From Rufibacter sediminis (GTDB lineage: Bacteria > Bacteroidota > Bacteroidia > Cytophagales > Hymenobacteraceae), in assembly GCF_014269285.1 (NCBI RefSeq), contig NZ_JACOAF010000022.1, positions 124,001 through 188,000 on the forward strand: 64,000 bases of DNA. The letters run 5' to 3'. How positions within the stretch are numbered: the first letter of the stretch is position 1; the number at the start of each line of letters is the position of its first letter. A program made the position numbers and the translations under genes. This document shows, piece by piece, positions 26,504 to 35,336 of this stretch. The notes beneath the pieces are model-generated. The model had not been told where the DNA came from. It saw nothing but the letters and a program-made list of their open reading frames with translations, and did no database searches.

Positions 26504-28156
26504 ATGATCCACCGAATTCCTAAACTTCTAACCTTGCTTCTGCTCGCCTTGTTTTTGGCCCCCATAGCCAATGCTCAAACCAAGAAAGCAGCTACCACTT
26601 CAGCCAACCAGGTAAAAACCGCCAACGGAACGCTGGAAGGCACCTTGGAGAAAAGCGGCATCCGGTCGTTTAAGGGGGTGCCGTTTGCTGCGCCGCCGGT
26701 GGGGGATTTGCGCTGGCGGGAGCCGCAGCCGGTGAAGAACTGGCAGGGCGTGCGCCAGGCGACGCAATTCGGGCCGAGGGCCATGCAGTTGCCGGTGTAC
26801 GGAGACATGAATTTCCGGAGCAATGGCGTGAGCGAAGACTGTCTGTACCTGAATGTCTGGACGCCGGCCAAAACTGGAAAAGAAAAGTTGCCGGTGCTGG
26901 TGTACTTCTATGGCGGCGGTTTTATTGCCGGCGATGGGTCAGAACCGCGCTATGATGGAGAGAGCATGGCTACCAAAGGCATGGTGGCCATTACCGTGAA
27001 CTACCGTTTGGGCGTGTTCGGGTTCTTCGCGCATCCTGAGCTGAGTCAGGCCTCTCCGTATAAGGGTTCGGGTAACTACGGATTCCTGGACCAGGCGGCG
27101 GCTTTGCGCTGGGTGAAAGAGAACATCGCCGCGTTTGGCGGTGATCCTAACCGGGTGACCATTGCCGGCGAATCGGCGGGTTCCATGTCCGTGAGTGCGC
27201 AGATGGCGTCTCCGCTCTCCAGAAACCTCATTGCGGGGGCCATTGGCGAAAGCGGGGCTTTGGTGAATACTAGTTTCGGGCCTATTCCGCTGGCCGAGGG
27301 AGAGCAGAACGGCGTAAAATTCGCCACCAGCATTGGCGCCACTTCTCTGGCGCAACTGCGCGCCATGGATGCGCAACAGCTGCTGAACGAAGCCGGAAAA
27401 CCCGGAGTAGCTCGGTTCCCCCCTACCATCGACGGCTACTTCTTCCCCAAAACTCCCGCCGCCATTTTCGCGGCCGGTGAGCAGGCGAAGGTTCCGTTAC
27501 TGGCCGGTTGGAACTCGCAAGAAATGGGCTACCAGGCCTTATTGGGCAAGGAAGCTCCTACCGTGGAGAACTTCACCAAGGCCGTGCAGCGGTTGTATGG
27601 CGAGCAAGCCGGGGAAATCCTGAAGCAATATGCTGTCACCACCGATGAAGAAGCGATGCAAGCCGCCACTGATCTGGCCGGAGATCGGTTTATTGCCTAT
27701 AGCACCTGGAAATGGATGGATCTGCACGCCAAAACCAGCGGAAAACCCGTGTACCGCTACCTGTACTCCCGCCCTCGGCCCGAGATGGTGCCGGAGATGG
27801 GCAATGCCACGCCGGGGCTGGCCGGCGGGGTCATCAAAGACAGCAACGCGCCCAAAGCTCCGCCCGCCCGCGGCGCGTCCCATTCCGCCGAAATCGAATA
27901 CGCCATGGGTAACCTGTCCACGAACAAAGTCTACGCCTGGAGTCCCGATGACTACAAAGTCTCCAAAACTATGCAGGACTACTTCGCCAACTTCATCAAA
28001 ACCGGCAACCCCAACGGGGCCAACTTGCCCAAATGGTCCGTGGTAACCAGCGGCAATGCCGCTCCATACATGAACATAGACGTGAACACCCGCTTGGAGA
28101 CCGAGAAACACCGCGGCCGCTATTTACTTCTGGACCAACTCTCGTCTAAGAAGTAA
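26504..28156 (+). CDS. Carboxylesterase type B, secreted
   Basis: 550 residues. Signal peptide to about residue 25 (ANAQ). Alpha/beta-hydrolase of the carboxylesterase type B/para-nitrobenzyl esterase family: GTLEGTLEKSGIRSFKGVPF, SEDCLYLNVWTP, oxyanion YFYGGGF, nucleophile Ser224 in GESAGS, and His in GASHSAEIEYAMGN. It hydrolyses esters in the periplasm or outside; natural substrate unknown. It has its own terminator, so its link to the GT cluster is positional only. Confidence 0.9.
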   Translation: MIHRIPKLLTLLLLALFLAPIANAQTKKAATTSANQVKTANGTLEGTLEKSGIRSFKGVPFAAPPVGDLRWREPQPVKNWQGVRQATQFGPRAMQLPVYGDMNFRSNGVSEDCLYLNVWTPAKTGKEKLPVLVYFYGGGFIAGDGSEPRYDGESMATKGMVAITVNYRLGVFGFFAHPELSQASPYKGSGNYGFLDQAAALRWVKENIAAFGGDPNRVTIAGESAGSMSVSAQMASPLSRNLIAGAIGESGALVNTSFGPIPLAEGEQNGVKFATSIGATSLAQLRAMDAQQLLNEAGKPGVARFPPTIDGYFFPKTPAAIFAAGEQAKVPLLAGWNSQEMGYQALLGKEAPTVENFTKAVQRLYGEQAGEILKQYAVTTDEEAMQAATDLAGDRFIAYSTWKWMDLHAKTSGKPVYRYLYSRPRPEMVPEMGNATPGLAGGVIKDSNAPKAPPARGASHSAEIEYAMGNLSTNKVYAWSPDDYKVSKTMQDYFANFIKTGNPNGANLPKWSVVTSGNAAPYMNIDVNTRLETEKHRGRYLLLDQLSSKK

Positions 28157-28176
28157 GACCGTTCCTTAGCCGCAGC

Positions 28177-28219
28177 AAGCCCACCAAAGGGAAATCAGTT
28201 GTTTTCCTTTGGTGGGCTT
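28177..28219 (+). terminator. Terminator after the carboxylesterase
   Basis: Perfect 18-bp stem AAGCCCACCAAAGGGAAA / TTTCCCTTTGGTGGGCTT-type, 7-base loop, followed by CTTC. Confidence 0.85.
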
Positions 28220-28304
28220 CTTCATGTTTCCCATATTCAGAGATTCTTTCCTACCTTCCCTTTTTCACCTGTTTTCCTTAAAACGCACCTAAAACAGCAT
28301 CTGC

Positions 28305-29183
28305 ATGAAGATCAACGTCACTCTGGGGCTTATCGCCTGCCTTACCCTCTGCTTTGGTTTGTCTTCCTTCCTGGGCAAGAAAGAATGGACTCCCCTGCTG
28401 GACAAGAACCTGTCACATTGGGAAACTTACCTAAGCTATCGGCATAAAATAGGGTACAACGGCAAAGTGCCGGTAGATGCGCAGGGGAAAGAGATCGCGC
28501 CCATCGGGTACAACCAAAAGGGCCAGACGGTCTTCACGTACATGGAGGAGAAAGGCGAGCCCATGCTGAAAGTAAGCGGCGAGGTGTACGGCTGCGTCTA
28601 TACCAAGCAGGAGTACGAGAATTACCACCTCAAGCTGAAATATAAGTGGGGCCAGAACAAGTTTGATCCGCGCAAAGACCTGCTCAAAGACTCGGGCGTG
28701 CTGTATCATTCCGTGGGCGAAAGCGGGAAAGATTACTGGCGGGCCTGGATGCTCTCGCAGGAATTTCAAATCATGGAAGGCCACACCGGCGACTACTGGA
28801 GCATCGCCAACTCGGCTATCGATATTAAAGCGTTTCTTCCCGAGGGCATGATGAACGCCGTAGCCGATGCCAAACAACCGTTCCTTTCTTTCGGACGGGG
28901 CTCGGGGAGAGACGGCCTGTGCCTCCGCAGCGAAAACCGCGAAAGTAAAAACAACGACTGGACGGAGATTGAGCTGATCTGTTTCCAGGGCAAAAGCCTG
29001 CACATTGTGAACGGCCAGGTGGTGATGGTGCTGCAAAACTCCCGCTACGTGGAAAACGACAAAGCCACCCCGCTCACCAAAGGCAAAATCCAGATCCAGA
29101 GCGAAGCCGCCGAAGTCTACTACAAAGACATCCTGATCAAAGAACTAGACGCCATGCCGAAGGAATACGCCGCGTATTTCTAA
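28305..29183 (+). CDS. DUF1080 (3-keto-disaccharide hydrolase-like) protein
   Basis: 292 residues. Signal peptide of about 24 residues, then a lectin-like/GH16-like beta-sandwich typical of DUF1080: WTPLLDKNLSHWETYL, YENYHLKLKYKWG, DSGVLYHSVG, EFQIMEGHTGDYW, and the closing KGKIQIQSEAAEVYYKDILI. Some members cleave 3-keto-glycosides. It is exported and may degrade plant or microbial glycosides. It lies after a terminator, so it has its own promoter. Confidence 0.88.
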   Translation: MKINVTLGLIACLTLCFGLSSFLGKKEWTPLLDKNLSHWETYLSYRHKIGYNGKVPVDAQGKEIAPIGYNQKGQTVFTYMEEKGEPMLKVSGEVYGCVYTKQEYENYHLKLKYKWGQNKFDPRKDLLKDSGVLYHSVGESGKDYWRAWMLSQEFQIMEGHTGDYWSIANSAIDIKAFLPEGMMNAVADAKQPFLSFGRGSGRDGLCLRSENRESKNNDWTEIELICFQGKSLHIVNGQVVMVLQNSRYVENDKATPLTKGKIQIQSEAAEVYYKDILIKELDAMPKEYAAYF

Positions 29184-29185
29184 GC

Positions 29186-29278
29186 GTAGGGGCAATCCCT
29201 TGTGGTTGCCCTTCTCGTGCATGACAGCGTGCATGATAATTTAACGGTGAAAGGGCAACCACAAGGGATTGCCCCTAC
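29186..29278. repeat. REPIN just upstream of the second RAYT
   Basis: GTAGGGGCAATCCCTTGTGG with TTGCCC (29186-29211), and its exact inverse (29253-29278). It ends 21 bp before the RAYT ATG and is identical in core to 21825-21899. Confidence 0.92.
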
Positions 29279-29299
29279 ATGTTCAAATCAGAAACTGAA

Positions 29300-29881
29300 A
29301 TGGCCTATAATCATCTGCTGCACCATCGTAGGTCTATCCGGCTGCACGGCTATGATTATGCGCAGGCTGGTCTGTATTTCATTACCCTCTGCGTGCAGGA
29401 CAAGGCGTATCTGTTTGGCGAAATTTCAGATTCTGCAATGATTTTGAACGAAGCTGGTAAAATGGTGGAACAACAATGGCTTACCCTGCCGCAACGATTC
29501 CCTACGGTTGCCTTGCATCCCTACGTGATCATGCCCAATCATTTTCATGGCATTATTGAAAATGTAGGGGCAACCCTTGTGGTTGCCCAAAATGCAAAAG
29601 ATGCAGTAACCACGTTAGAACAAGCGAATGACGGGAACCTCGGGCAAGGGCAACCACAAGGGATTGCCCCTACCATCAGCTCTATCATCAGTGCCTTCAA
29701 ATCCATCACTACTGTGGAGTACATTCGAGGAGTGAAAGCAAAAAGTTGGATTGCTTTCAACAATAGACTATGGCAGCGGAATTACTGGGAGCATATTATC
29801 AGGGATGAGAAAGAGTATGCTTCTATCTGTGAGTACATCCAGGACAATCCTCTGAATTGGGAGACTGATAAGCTAAAATAA
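29300..29881 (+). CDS. REP-associated tyrosine transposase with internal REPIN
   Basis: 193 residues from the ATG at 29300; an in-frame ATG at 29279 abuts the upstream REP. RAYT family: GLYFITLCVQD, HUH motif NHFHGII, then the conserved LWQRNYWEHIIRDEKEY and CEYIQDNPLNW. The stretch NVGATLVVAQ ... GQPQGIAPT is encoded by a complete REPIN (29564-29673) inserted in frame between the HUH motif and the C-terminal half. The rest of the frame is intact, so the protein may still work with this loop. The matching REPIN upstream suggests it acts on its own family. Confidence 0.9.
   Translation: MAYNHLLHHRRSIRLHGYDYAQAGLYFITLCVQDKAYLFGEISDSAMILNEAGKMVEQQWLTLPQRFPTVALHPYVIMPNHFHGIIENVGATLVVAQNAKDAVTTLEQANDGNLGQGQPQGIAPTISSIISAFKSITTVEYIRGVKAKSWIAFNNRLWQRNYWEHIIRDEKEYASICEYIQDNPLNWETDKLK
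29564..29673. repeat. REPIN inside the RAYT coding frame
   Basis: GTAGGGGCAACCCTTGTGG with TTGCCC (29564-29588) and the inverse copy (29648-29673). It shares the core of the two other copies and is translated in frame. Confidence 0.9.
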
Positions 29882-29886
29882 CAAAC

Positions 29887-29946
29887 AAAAACCCCGTCTG
29901 CTTTGGGGCCGTTTTTCAGAAAACGGCCCCAAAGCAGACGGGGTTT
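29887..29946. terminator. 60-bp near-perfect palindrome: GTTT core within a terminator
   Basis: AAAACCCCGTCTGCTTTGGG and GCCGTTTTTCAG are mirrored to the far end. The inner GGGGCCGTTTTTC / GAAAACGGCCCC part is a GTTT palindrome core. The outer CCCCGTCTGC / GCAGACGGGG stem with T/A tails is a bidirectional terminator between convergent RAYT and deacetylase genes. Confidence 0.85.
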
Positions 29947-29963
29947 TACAACTAGAAACCAGA

Positions 29964-30755
29964 CTACTTCTTCGCGGAAGCGGTCGCTTTCAGGTGCTTG
30001 GCGGCTTCCAGGAAGGTGGTGATCCAGATGTCTTTTTCGTTTTTCTTGAGGTACTGCAGCAGTTTCCGGTGCGCCTCCAGCGAGACGTTCAGCGAGTGCT
30101 CGCCGCCTACCCCGTGGAACAGGAACACGATCATGCTGTTGGTTTCCTGGGCCTTTTTCACCATCGCTATCAGTTCCTCGCCGGTTTGTCCATTGATCAT
30201 GAAGGAACCCACGTTGTACACGTCGGTCTGGGTTTTGGGTACGTAGACACCTTGCACACCGCGGGCTGCCACTAGGTCTCCCTTCAGGTTATTTATAAAA
30301 TTAACGCCGGCTACTTGGGTATCGCCGCAGGGGTAGGCAAAGGTGTGTTCCTTCTTCCCATCTACGGCTTCCAGGGCGGCGTTCGTCATTTTGATTTCGT
30401 CGGTGATGCGGCGAACGGTGTAGGTGGCCAGATCATAGTCTGGGATCACGAAGCTACGGCCGGGCTGGCTTCCGTTACAGGGGTGGAAAAGGGAATGGTT
30501 GGCGAGTTCGTGGTGGTTGGCGGCCGCCTTCCGCCACTCGGGCAAGCGCTTAGTGAACGCCGGAGAGGAGGCGATGAGGTAAAATGTACCCTTCAGTTTC
30601 AGCGAGTCCAGGGCCGGGATTACTTGGTCCAGGTGCGTATTGAGGGCATCGTCATAGGTCAAGACCACGGCGCATTTTTTCTTATTCCAGTCCTGCGCAA
30701 ATGCAGAAACGCTCATGAGGCAGAGCAGGTAAGTCAGGGTTCTTTTTAAACTCAT
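29964..30755 (-). CDS. NodB-type polysaccharide deacetylase family protein
   Basis: 263 residues with a signal peptide to about residue 20. NodB motif 1 appears as VLTYDDALNTH (Asp-Asp), motif 2 as NHSLFHPC (His-xxx-His), and a later FAYPCGDT. These residues bind the metal of CE4 deacetylases. The protein is exported. It may de-N-acetylate or deacetylate a glycan, which suits a saccharide locus, but some members act on other substrates. Confidence 0.85.
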   Translation of the reverse strand: MSLKRTLTYLLCLMSVSAFAQDWNKKKCAVVLTYDDALNTHLDQVIPALDSLKLKGTFYLIASSPAFTKRLPEWRKAAANHHELANHSLFHPCNGSQPGRSFVIPDYDLATYTVRRITDEIKMTNAALEAVDGKKEHTFAYPCGDTQVAGVNFINNLKGDLVAARGVQGVYVPKTQTDVYNVGSFMINGQTGEELIAMVKKAQETNSMIVFLFHGVGGEHSLNVSLEAHRKLLQYLKKNEKDIWITTFLEAAKHLKATASAKK

Positions 30756-30831
30756 TTTGTTTGGTGAGAAGGAAGTGAAGGACGAGACACACGCCCGTGT
30801 ATGAAGTTACAGGAACTCCGTTACAAGTGAC

Positions 30832-30872
30832 ACATTTTAGGCCAGATTTTCTGAAAACAGGTTCAAAACAGG
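30832..30872. repeat. GTTT palindrome between divergent genes
   Basis: CATTTTAGGCCAGATTTTC, TG, AAAACAGGTTCAAAACAGG. It lies upstream of both neighbouring genes, so termination cannot be its only role here. Confidence 0.75.
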
Positions 30873-31016
30873 CAAAAAACTCTGGTTCAGGCAGTTTTCC
30901 GATCCCGCCCACGTCAGACGCCGAGGCCATTTCCGTTCCCCGCATAAACATATAACTTTTACTATCCTGTTTTCCGTAAAAGCGGTTGAATTCATTCTCT
31001 AACGCAAACACCCCCT

Positions 31017-31832
31017 ATGGATCTAACACAGGAAATAGCCCAACTAGGCCCCTGGTTTCATAACCTGCACCTCCCCGACGGCACCCAGACTGCCCCTAAC
31101 CATAGCTTAGGCGATTTCCCGGCCTTTAAATGGGAACACATCAAAGACTACATCCCGCAGGATTTAACCGGCTGGCGCGTGCTGGACGTGGGCTGCAACG
31201 CGGGCTTCTACACCATGGAACTGGCCAAACGCGGCGCCTCGGTGCTGGGCATTGACGTAGACCCGCATTACCTGCGCCAAGCTGCGTGGGTGGCCCAGAA
31301 GTTTGGCCTTGATGACAAGGTGGAGTTCCGGCAGATGCAGGTCTACGACGTAGCGCGCCTGGAAGAGAAATTCGACCTCATCTGGTACATGGGCGTGATG
31401 TACCACCTGCGCTACCCGCTGCTGTCTTTGGACATCCTGTCGCAGAAAACCACCCGCCTCATGGTGTTCCAGACGTTGACCATGCCGGGCGAGGAAGTGG
31501 CCGAAATCCCCAATGATATTGAGTTCAACGAGCGCGAGGTGATGCTGGAGGAAGGCTACCCCAAGATGGCGTTCATCGAGAACAAACTGGCCGGCGATGT
31601 GACCAACTGGTGGGCCCCCAACCACGCCTGCATTGAGGCCATGCTGCGTTCCTGCGGCCTGAAAGTGACCCAGAAGCCAGACCACGAGATCTACGTCTGC
31701 GAGCCAGACCCCAGAAACCAGAACAGCACCCACACCTGGAACAGCTCAGAGCTGCTCTCGGCTACCGGCCAGGCCTGGCAAGAAGCCGTGGCCGCCAAAG
31801 TAGAAGGCAAAAACCGAACGCTCACACGCTAA
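31017..31832 (+). CDS. SAM-dependent methyltransferase, TIGR04290-like
   Basis: 271 residues, class I methyltransferase. It has motif I VLDVGCNAGFYTMELAKRG (about residues 57-75), motif II GIDVDPHYLRQA and the YMGVMYHLRYPLL segment. The C-terminal NWWAPNHACIEAMLRSCGL is shared with tRNA-cmo5U-like MTs and with the TIGR04290 (Rta_06860) family, which I consider the best match. The methyl acceptor is unknown; a sugar is likely from context. Confidence 0.8.
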   Translation: MDLTQEIAQLGPWFHNLHLPDGTQTAPNHSLGDFPAFKWEHIKDYIPQDLTGWRVLDVGCNAGFYTMELAKRGASVLGIDVDPHYLRQAAWVAQKFGLDDKVEFRQMQVYDVARLEEKFDLIWYMGVMYHLRYPLLSLDILSQKTTRLMVFQTLTMPGEEVAEIPNDIEFNEREVMLEEGYPKMAFIENKLAGDVTNWWAPNHACIEAMLRSCGLKVTQKPDHEIYVCEPDPRNQNSTHTWNSSELLSATGQAWQEAVAAKVEGKNRTLTR

Positions 31833-31847
31833 GCGCACCAAATAACG

Positions 31848-31897
31848 GATGCTCGTTTTTAGCCGATTTTCTTGAAATAAGGCTAAAAACGAGCATC
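31848..31897. repeat. GTTT palindrome with long outer stem
   Basis: GATGCTCGTTTTTAGCC, GATTTTC, TTGAAATAA, GGCTAAAAACGAGCATC. The 17-bp outer stem is perfect and its outermost bases are unique to this copy. Confidence 0.88.
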
Positions 31898-31921
31898 TTT
31901 GCTTTTAAACAAGTTAGAATC

Positions 31922-32479
31922 ATGTCTACCCCCCGCCCCTGGCGATTGCTTCGCTCCCAGATTGCTTTCAAACACAAGTGGTACACCCTGCGCCGAGACG
32001 AGGTGGAACTACCCAACGGCCATGTGGTAGATGATTTCTTTGTCAGCGAGCGGCCCGATGGCGCCTACGTGTTTCCGGTCACCCAGGAGAACGAGGTGCT
32101 GTTCGTTCGGCAGTACAAGCACGCCGCCCAGAAAATCTTCCTGGAGCTGCCCGCCGGTTCCTTCTTCCCCAATGAAGAGAAAGCCGAGGACGCCGCCACC
32201 CGAGAACTGCTCGAAGAAACCGGGGCGGTCCTGACCCAGGACTTGGTGCCCCTTGCCGTACTACATGACAATCCGGCCAAAGACACCAACCGCATTCACC
32301 TGTTCCTGGCGCAGAATGTGCGCGTGGAGCAGTCTCAAGTACTGGATGTGACCGAAGACATTGAAGTGGTGCGGGTACCCTTAGACCAGGTGCTGGCCAA
32401 GGTACTGAACGGCGAAATCTGCGTCTCTGGTTCGGTGGCGCTGTGTTTTTTGGCGCTCAAGCATCTGCAACGCCTTTAG
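31922..32479 (+). CDS. NUDIX hydrolase, ADP-ribose pyrophosphatase-like
   Basis: 185 residues. Nudix box ELPAGSFFPNEEKAEDAATR followed by ELLEETGA; it is one residue longer than the strict G-x5-E-x7-REUxEExGU pattern. Upstream it has WYTLRRDEVELPNG and FVRQYKHAAQKIFLELPAG, as in ADP-ribose and NDP-sugar pyrophosphatases. It probably clears nucleoside diphosphate sugars or ADP-ribose in the cytoplasm. Single gene. Confidence 0.87.
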   Translation: MSTPRPWRLLRSQIAFKHKWYTLRRDEVELPNGHVVDDFFVSERPDGAYVFPVTQENEVLFVRQYKHAAQKIFLELPAGSFFPNEEKAEDAATRELLEETGAVLTQDLVPLAVLHDNPAKDTNRIHLFLAQNVRVEQSQVLDVTEDIEVVRVPLDQVLAKVLNGEICVSGSVALCFLALKHLQRL

Positions 32480-32638
32480 CATCAAGGCCCCAGCGGCTCC
32501 CCGGAAAGAAAGTAGAAAGATTGCTCAACCACAAGCCCAAAACTAAGTATAGGGAATGTAACAGCAGAAGAAGGCACCTTGCCCCTTGCAGAAATCCGGT
32601 TACGCCAAATCCCCATTATACTTAAAGACAGCAGCGCA

Positions 32639-33223
32639 ATGGCTGAAGTGAACAAGGGACAACTCCCTGAAGAGAAAACGAAAAAAGACAAGTCAGACAA
32701 ATCAAGAAGAGGCGTGGAAACCATGTTCCGGATCACCGCCGCGAACCAGATGCGCCTCAGTGACATGGCCGACAACAAGGCCCATATCCTGCTTACCATC
32801 AACTCCATCATCGTTTCCATCCTGCTTTCGGTGCTGTTCCGGAAACTGGACACCGAACCGGAGTTGATTGTGCCGGCCATTCTTTTTCTGTTCACCTCCC
32901 TGACCACCATGGTCATGGCCATTCTGGTGACCATGCCCCGCATCAAGCGCAACAAACCGGTGCAGCGCGACCCCGCCGCCGAGAAGGTCAACCTCATGTT
33001 CTTCGGGGATTACCACAGCATGACCCTGCTGGAGTATGAGGCCGGTATCACCGAGCTGATGACTACTTCCCAAAGCCTGTACGGCAGCATGATCAAAGAC
33101 AACTACCACCTGGGTCTGGTGCTGCAGAAGAAATACACCAGCCTGCGGTTTGCCTACATCTTCTTCATGGTGGGCTTTGTGATCTCCGTGCTTTCCTTTG
33201 TGGTGACGGAACTGTTTTTCTAG
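32639..33223 (+). CDS. PycTM-like (DUF5706, Pycsar effector family) membrane protein
   Basis: 194 residues from the ATG at 32639. A charged N-terminal tail (Lys/Asp/Glu) is followed by MFRITAANQMRLSDMADNKA, then two adjacent membrane helices (about 45-65 and 77-98) and a third at the C-terminus (about 170-192). This is the architecture of the Pycsar effector family (PycTM), which in defence disrupts the membrane after cCMP/cUMP binding. No pyrimidine cyclase gene is adjacent, so here it may be an orphan or a housekeeping member. Confidence 0.75.
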   Translation: MAEVNKGQLPEEKTKKDKSDKSRRGVETMFRITAANQMRLSDMADNKAHILLTINSIIVSILLSVLFRKLDTEPELIVPAILFLFTSLTTMVMAILVTMPRIKRNKPVQRDPAAEKVNLMFFGDYHSMTLLEYEAGITELMTTSQSLYGSMIKDNYHLGLVLQKKYTSLRFAYIFFMVGFVISVLSFVVTELFF

Positions 33224-33414
33224 GCCGCTGCCGCCCCGGTTTTCAGTATTTATTCCTCATCCCTGCCCCACTTCTTTACGTTTAACCATGCCAGGCTAAA
33301 TCTCCGTTTCGCCTGGCTATCTATTGCCCAGACACCAATCTTACACCAAATAGCATCGGCTGGTCTATGCGCCGCTGATCACAGGACCAACCCATTCACA
33401 GCAAGCAAAGAAAT

Positions 33415-34881
33415 ATGCGTCAAGCCTCTCTCTTACCACCTGCTCCTGCTTCCAAGACTTCGCCTTTACCTGTTACCGCCTCCCTGCCCTGGATTCAGGT
33501 AGCACCAGACGCTCCTTATTTCATCACCGAAGACGGTCAGCCCTGGACACCCGTGGGCCAGAACGATGCCATTACCTGGCCGGAGCTGGAAGGCTTGTTC
33601 CGCCGCAAGAACCTGGCGGCCGTGGAAGAGTACCTGGCGTACCTCCAGCAGCACGGGGTTACCTGCCTCCGGCTCATGCTGGAATACGCCCAAGTGAAGC
33701 ACCGCTACTTTGAGAAACCCGCGGGCACGTTCAACCCCAGCATGATCAAGCTCTGGGATGATCTTTTCGCCCTTTGCGCCAAGTACGGGCTGCGTATTCT
33801 GCTCACGCCCTATGACACCTTCTGGATGTGGCTCAAGTGGAAGTACCACCCTTACAACAAGCAATTGGGTGGCCCCTGTGCCAATCGGGGCCAGTGGCTT
33901 CTCTGCCCAGATACCCTACAGGCCATCAAAGCCCGGCTCACCTTTGTGGTGGAACGCTGGGGCGGCAGCGGCGTGCTCTTCGCCTGGGATCTCTGGAACG
34001 AAATGCACCCCGCTCACATGGGCAACAGCTCGGCCAACTTCTCGGCCGTGGCCACGGAGCTGAGCACCCACGTACGCGATCTGGAGATGCGCTTGTACGG
34101 CCGTTCGCACCCGCAGACCATCTCCATCTTTGGGCCCATCCTGTACACCAACCCAGACACCGCCGATACTATTTTCCGGCACCCGCTCCTGGATTTCGCC
34201 AGTACCCATTTCTATGACGCCAAAACCATTGACTACCCCAAAAACACGGTAGACTCGGCCATCAAAGTGGGCGAACTGGTGCGCGAGGCCCTGGAGCACG
34301 CCCCCGCCAACCGACCTTTTTTCGACAGTGAGCACGGCCCCATTCACCTGTTCAAAGACAAAAAACACACGCTGGCCCCCGAATTTGACGACGAGTACTT
34401 CCGGCACATTCAGTGGGCGCACCTGGCTTCTGGCGCGGCGGGCGGCGGCATGCGCTGGCCCAACCGGCACCCGCACACCTTAACCCCCGGCATGCGCGTG
34501 GCCCAGAAAAACATGATAGGTTTTCTGGACCTGATCCACTGGGCCACCTTCCGTCGAAGGAACCTGAACCAGGAGATCAAGTGCTCTGCACCGTCCTTCG
34601 CGGTGATGGGCTGCGGCGATACGCAACAGGCCGTGGTCTGGCTTTTACGAACAGATGCCCTCTACCAACGCAAACGCCTCATGAACCCCGAGGCCACGCC
34701 TTTGAACGTGGAGCTGCACATCCCGTATCTGGAAGACGGCAAGTACCAGATCACCACCTGGAACACGCAGGAAGGAAAAATCCGGGAGCAATTCCAGACG
34801 GATGCCTGGGAGGGCTTTTGCTGCTTCACCGTACCCTCCGTCCGGACTGATGTCGCCATCGCCGTAGTGAAAATAGGTTAA
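33415..34881 (+). CDS. Cellulase-family (GH5-like) glycoside hydrolase
   Basis: 488 residues, no clear signal peptide. Clan GH-A barrel: GVTCLRLMLEYAQVKHRYFE, LRILLTPYDTFWMWLKW, acid/base Glu in AWDLWNEMHP, nucleophile candidate Glu in FFDSEHGPI. A C-terminal beta-sandwich-like part (about 400-488) is present. Lacking a signal, it may act on intracellular glycosides made by this locus rather than on polymers. It is the third GH-A-like barrel in the region. Confidence 0.8.
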   Translation: MRQASLLPPAPASKTSPLPVTASLPWIQVAPDAPYFITEDGQPWTPVGQNDAITWPELEGLFRRKNLAAVEEYLAYLQQHGVTCLRLMLEYAQVKHRYFEKPAGTFNPSMIKLWDDLFALCAKYGLRILLTPYDTFWMWLKWKYHPYNKQLGGPCANRGQWLLCPDTLQAIKARLTFVVERWGGSGVLFAWDLWNEMHPAHMGNSSANFSAVATELSTHVRDLEMRLYGRSHPQTISIFGPILYTNPDTADTIFRHPLLDFASTHFYDAKTIDYPKNTVDSAIKVGELVREALEHAPANRPFFDSEHGPIHLFKDKKHTLAPEFDDEYFRHIQWAHLASGAAGGGMRWPNRHPHTLTPGMRVAQKNMIGFLDLIHWATFRRRNLNQEIKCSAPSFAVMGCGDTQQAVVWLLRTDALYQRKRLMNPEATPLNVELHIPYLEDGKYQITTWNTQEGKIREQFQTDAWEGFCCFTVPSVRTDVAIAVVKIG

Positions 34882-34901
34882 AACAGCTTGGTTCGCTTGT
34901 A

Positions 34902-34943
34902 GCCGTTTAGGGGCTGCTTTCCTGAAATCAGCTCCTAAACGGC
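34902..34943. repeat. GTTT palindrome
   Basis: GCCGTTTAGGGGCTGCTTTC, CT, GAAATCAGCTCCTAAACGGC. The one inner mismatch would be a G-U pair in RNA. Confidence 0.85.
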
Positions 34944-34962
34944 AAGGATTAGGTAAAGCTCT

Positions 34963-35080
34963 TATGGCGCGGAGGTGACTTCTATGGTTTTGATGCACGT
35001 CATGATGGGCGCTCCTATGGCGCGGAAGTTACTTCCGTGACTCACTATCTTAAGTCACGGAAGTCACCTCCGCGCCATAG
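34963..35080. repeat. REPIN plus partial unit, family CTATGGCGCGGAAGT
   Basis: CTATGGCGCGGAAGTTACTT with CCGTGACT (35015-35042), its inverse at 35053-35080, and a partial unit at 34963-34984. The family recurs at 40838-40907. Confidence 0.88.
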
Positions 35081-35336
35081 ATGGTGTCTACCTCAACAAG
35101 AGTCATCTTCCCCTTCCAAGAGTAAGGCCGTGAAGTTCTAAAAATCTACCTGGTTCAAGTTTCCAACTTGGACCTAAAATGAGCTGAAGTTTGCAAATCA
35201 GTGAGCCGTGAGGCTCAAAATAGACAGTAGTTGCCTTCTTGATGGAACCAAACCATTGAAACAGAAACCAACCTTCAAAGAGGAGCGAAATGCGTGAGCA
35301 TTGGTTTAAAACGGCTTCGCTCTTGTATGGAGTGCG
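35081..35336. repeat. Copy of CTGGTTCAAG hairpin family; otherwise no gene
   Basis: CTGGTTCAAG / CTTGGACC hairpin at 35150-35174, preceded by GAAGTTCTAAAAAT as in the copy at 35871. The remainder up to the small minus-strand gene shows nothing I can support. Confidence 0.55.

Noticed and set aside
32639-33223. Complete Pycsar defence system
   Set aside because: No cyclase gene is adjacent; neighbours are a NUDIX and a GH5-like gene.
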